From Nocardia cyriacigeorgica NBRC 100375 (GTDB lineage Bacteria; Actinomycetota; Actinomycetes; Mycobacteriales; Mycobacteriaceae): a stretch of 34,491 nt of DNA. Shown in pieces: positions 33,719 to 34,491 of this stretch; position 1 is the first letter of the stretch; every line of letters begins with the position of its first letter. The stretch is taken from NCBI RefSeq assembly GCF_000308555.1, contig NZ_BAFY01000193.1, forward strand, positions 1-34,491. Reading direction: 5' to 3'. Both the position numbers and the translations under genes were made by a program. The notes below the pieces were generated by a model. That model was not told the DNA's origin and did not search any database. It saw only the letters and a list, made by a program, of their open reading frames with translations.

Positions 33719-34327
33719 ATGTCCGAACTCGAGCATGCCCGGCTGATCGTCCTGCGCCACGGTGAGACCACCTGGTCCGCGCAACGCAAGCACACCAGCA
33801 CCACCGACCTGCCGCTCACCGACCGCGGCGAGCAGCAGGCGCGCGCGGCCGGACGGCTGCTCACCGACCTGAAGCTGCGCACCCCGCTCGTGTACACCAG
33901 TCCGCGACAGCGTGCCGCGCGCACCGCGGAACTGGCCGGGCTCGACACGGCCGTCGTCGACGCCGACCTGGCCGAATGGGATTACGGCGACTACGAGGGC
34001 CGCACCACCACCGAGATCAGGGAAACGGTGCCTGGCTGGACGGTCTGGACCCACCCCGTGCCCGGTGGGGAATCCGCCGAGCAGGTCCGCGCTCGCGCCG
34101 ACCGGGTGCTGGCCACCGCCACCGCGCAGCTCGCCGAACGCGATGTGGTGCTGGTCGGGCACGGGCATTTCTCGCGCGTTCTCATCGCCCGCTGGTGCGA
34201 GTTCGATATTCGTGAAGGCCGCCGGTTCGCCATGTCGACCGGCGCGGTCAGTGTGCTCGGCTACGACCACGGCGCGCCCACCGTGCGCGGCCACAATCTC
34301 GTCCCGGCCGAGGAGCTGGCACGATGA
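33719..34327 (+). CDS. Histidine phosphatase family protein (acid phosphatase, Rv3214/Gpm2-like)
   Basis: A 202-residue member of the histidine phosphatase (phosphoglycerate-mutase-like) superfamily. The phosphorylated residue is His14 in LRHGETTW; the second conserved His is at about residue 148 in VGHGHFSR; Arg in SPRQRAARTAELAG and Glu in LAEWDYGDYEG complete the site. The M. tuberculosis relative Rv3214 is a broad acid phosphatase rather than a mutase (from memory). I chose ATG 33719 (MSELEHAR), which gives the same N-terminal spacing as Rv3214; ATGs at 33707 and 33710 are also in frame and the ribosome site is weak for all three. The stop overlaps the next gene's start (ATGA), so the two are coupled. 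Confidence 0.88.
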   Translation: MSELEHARLIVLRHGETTWSAQRKHTSTTDLPLTDRGEQQARAAGRLLTDLKLRTPLVYTSPRQRAARTAELAGLDTAVVDADLAEWDYGDYEGRTTTEIRETVPGWTVWTHPVPGGESAEQVRARADRVLATATAQLAERDVVLVGHGHFSRVLIARWCEFDIREGRRFAMSTGAVSVLGYDHGAPTVRGHNLVPAEELAR

Positions 34328-34491
34328 CCGGCACCGCGATCCGCCGTGCGCTCCCCGACGATGTGCCCGCCCTGGTCGAGCTGGTCTACGACCTGGCCGA
34401 ATACGAGAAGGCCAGGCACGAGTGCACCCTCACCGCCGAACAACTGCACACCGCGCTGTTCGGCCCCGCGCCGGCCCTGTTCGCCCATGTC
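34324..34491 (+). CDS. GNAT-family N-acetyltransferase, N-terminal part (continues beyond window)
   Basis: The first 56 residues of a GNAT protein: TAIRRALPDDVPALVELVYD, then LAEYEKARHECTLTAEQL and LFGPAPALFAHV. The YEK/LTAEQLxxxLFG pattern is typical of the spermidine/spermine acetyltransferase-like branch; the acetyl-CoA binding motif lies outside the window. It starts inside the stop codon of the phosphatase gene (ATGA), so translation is coupled. The acceptor substrate is unknown. Confidence 0.85.
   Translation, partial: MTGTAIRRALPDDVPALVELVYDLAEYEKARHECTLTAEQLHTALFGPAPALFAHV

Noticed and set aside
30047..34294. Very long open frame on the minus strand (over 1400 codons)
   Set aside because: It runs antisense to rhlE, the PQQ-like gene and the phosphatase gene, all with clear domains. 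High GC at third positions removes stops from the opposite frame; the translation is His/Arg/Gly-rich without any domain.

Overview
The window reads as chromosomal DNA of a high-GC mycolic-acid actinobacterium, most likely Nocardia or a close relative. The reasons are strong G/C bias at third codon positions, GTG and TTG starts, leaderless promoters, a secreted antigen-85-like mycolyltransferase homologue, and (from memory) a gene block resembling M. tuberculosis Rv3205c-Rv3214. I see no tRNA, rRNA, CRISPR array, insertion sequence or integrase.

Left part (1-7.9 kb): the end of a respiratory nitrate reductase operon (3' end of narH, then narJ, narI). It is followed by a divergent pair: a KmtR-type nickel/cobalt sensor with all five metal ligands at matching spacing, and an MFS exporter with a histidine-rich C-terminal tail. 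The two share a 38-bp gap holding an inverted repeat that covers the leaderless kmtR promoter and start codon. Next come a flavodoxin 3' remnant, a TfoX N-terminal-domain protein, two VOC proteins, a CapA-type metallophosphatase and a CoA-pyrophosphatase-type NUDIX hydrolase.

Middle part (7.9-19.7 kb): after the mycolyltransferase homologue lies a minus-strand nitrate assimilation operon narK-nirB-nirD-hemD/HTH-sirB. It couples nitrate uptake, siroheme-dependent nitrite reduction and two tetrapyrrole enzymes whose expected product is the siroheme NirB needs. A GlnR-type box lies upstream of narK. Beyond it are a CynX/NimT-type transporter divergent from a GntR/FCD regulator (both apparently leaderless) and a second NarK-type transporter closed by a 16-bp-stem terminator.

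Right part (19.7-34.5 kb): a housekeeping block resembling Rv3205c-Rv3214: TIGR02569 protein, moeZ, DUF3152 putative metalloprotease, TetR, DUF3107, ferritin-like protein, RhlE-type DEAD-box helicase, PQQ-like membrane-anchored protein, histidine phosphatase. It is interrupted between DUF3107 and the ferritin-like gene by an accessory set (YceI, MmyB-type XRE regulator, XRE-cupin regulator, drug-type MFS exporter), and an alpha/beta hydrolase sits before rhlE. The window ends inside a GNAT acetyltransferase.

I found no clear-cut unknown multi-gene system. The observations most worth following are the KmtR/His-tail exporter pair, an rhlE gene that seems to start at CTG behind a long structured leader, the GlnR-linked nitrate/siroheme operon with its enzyme-HTH fusion, the density of leaderless starts, and altered active-site motifs in the DUF3152 and alpha/beta hydrolase proteins.
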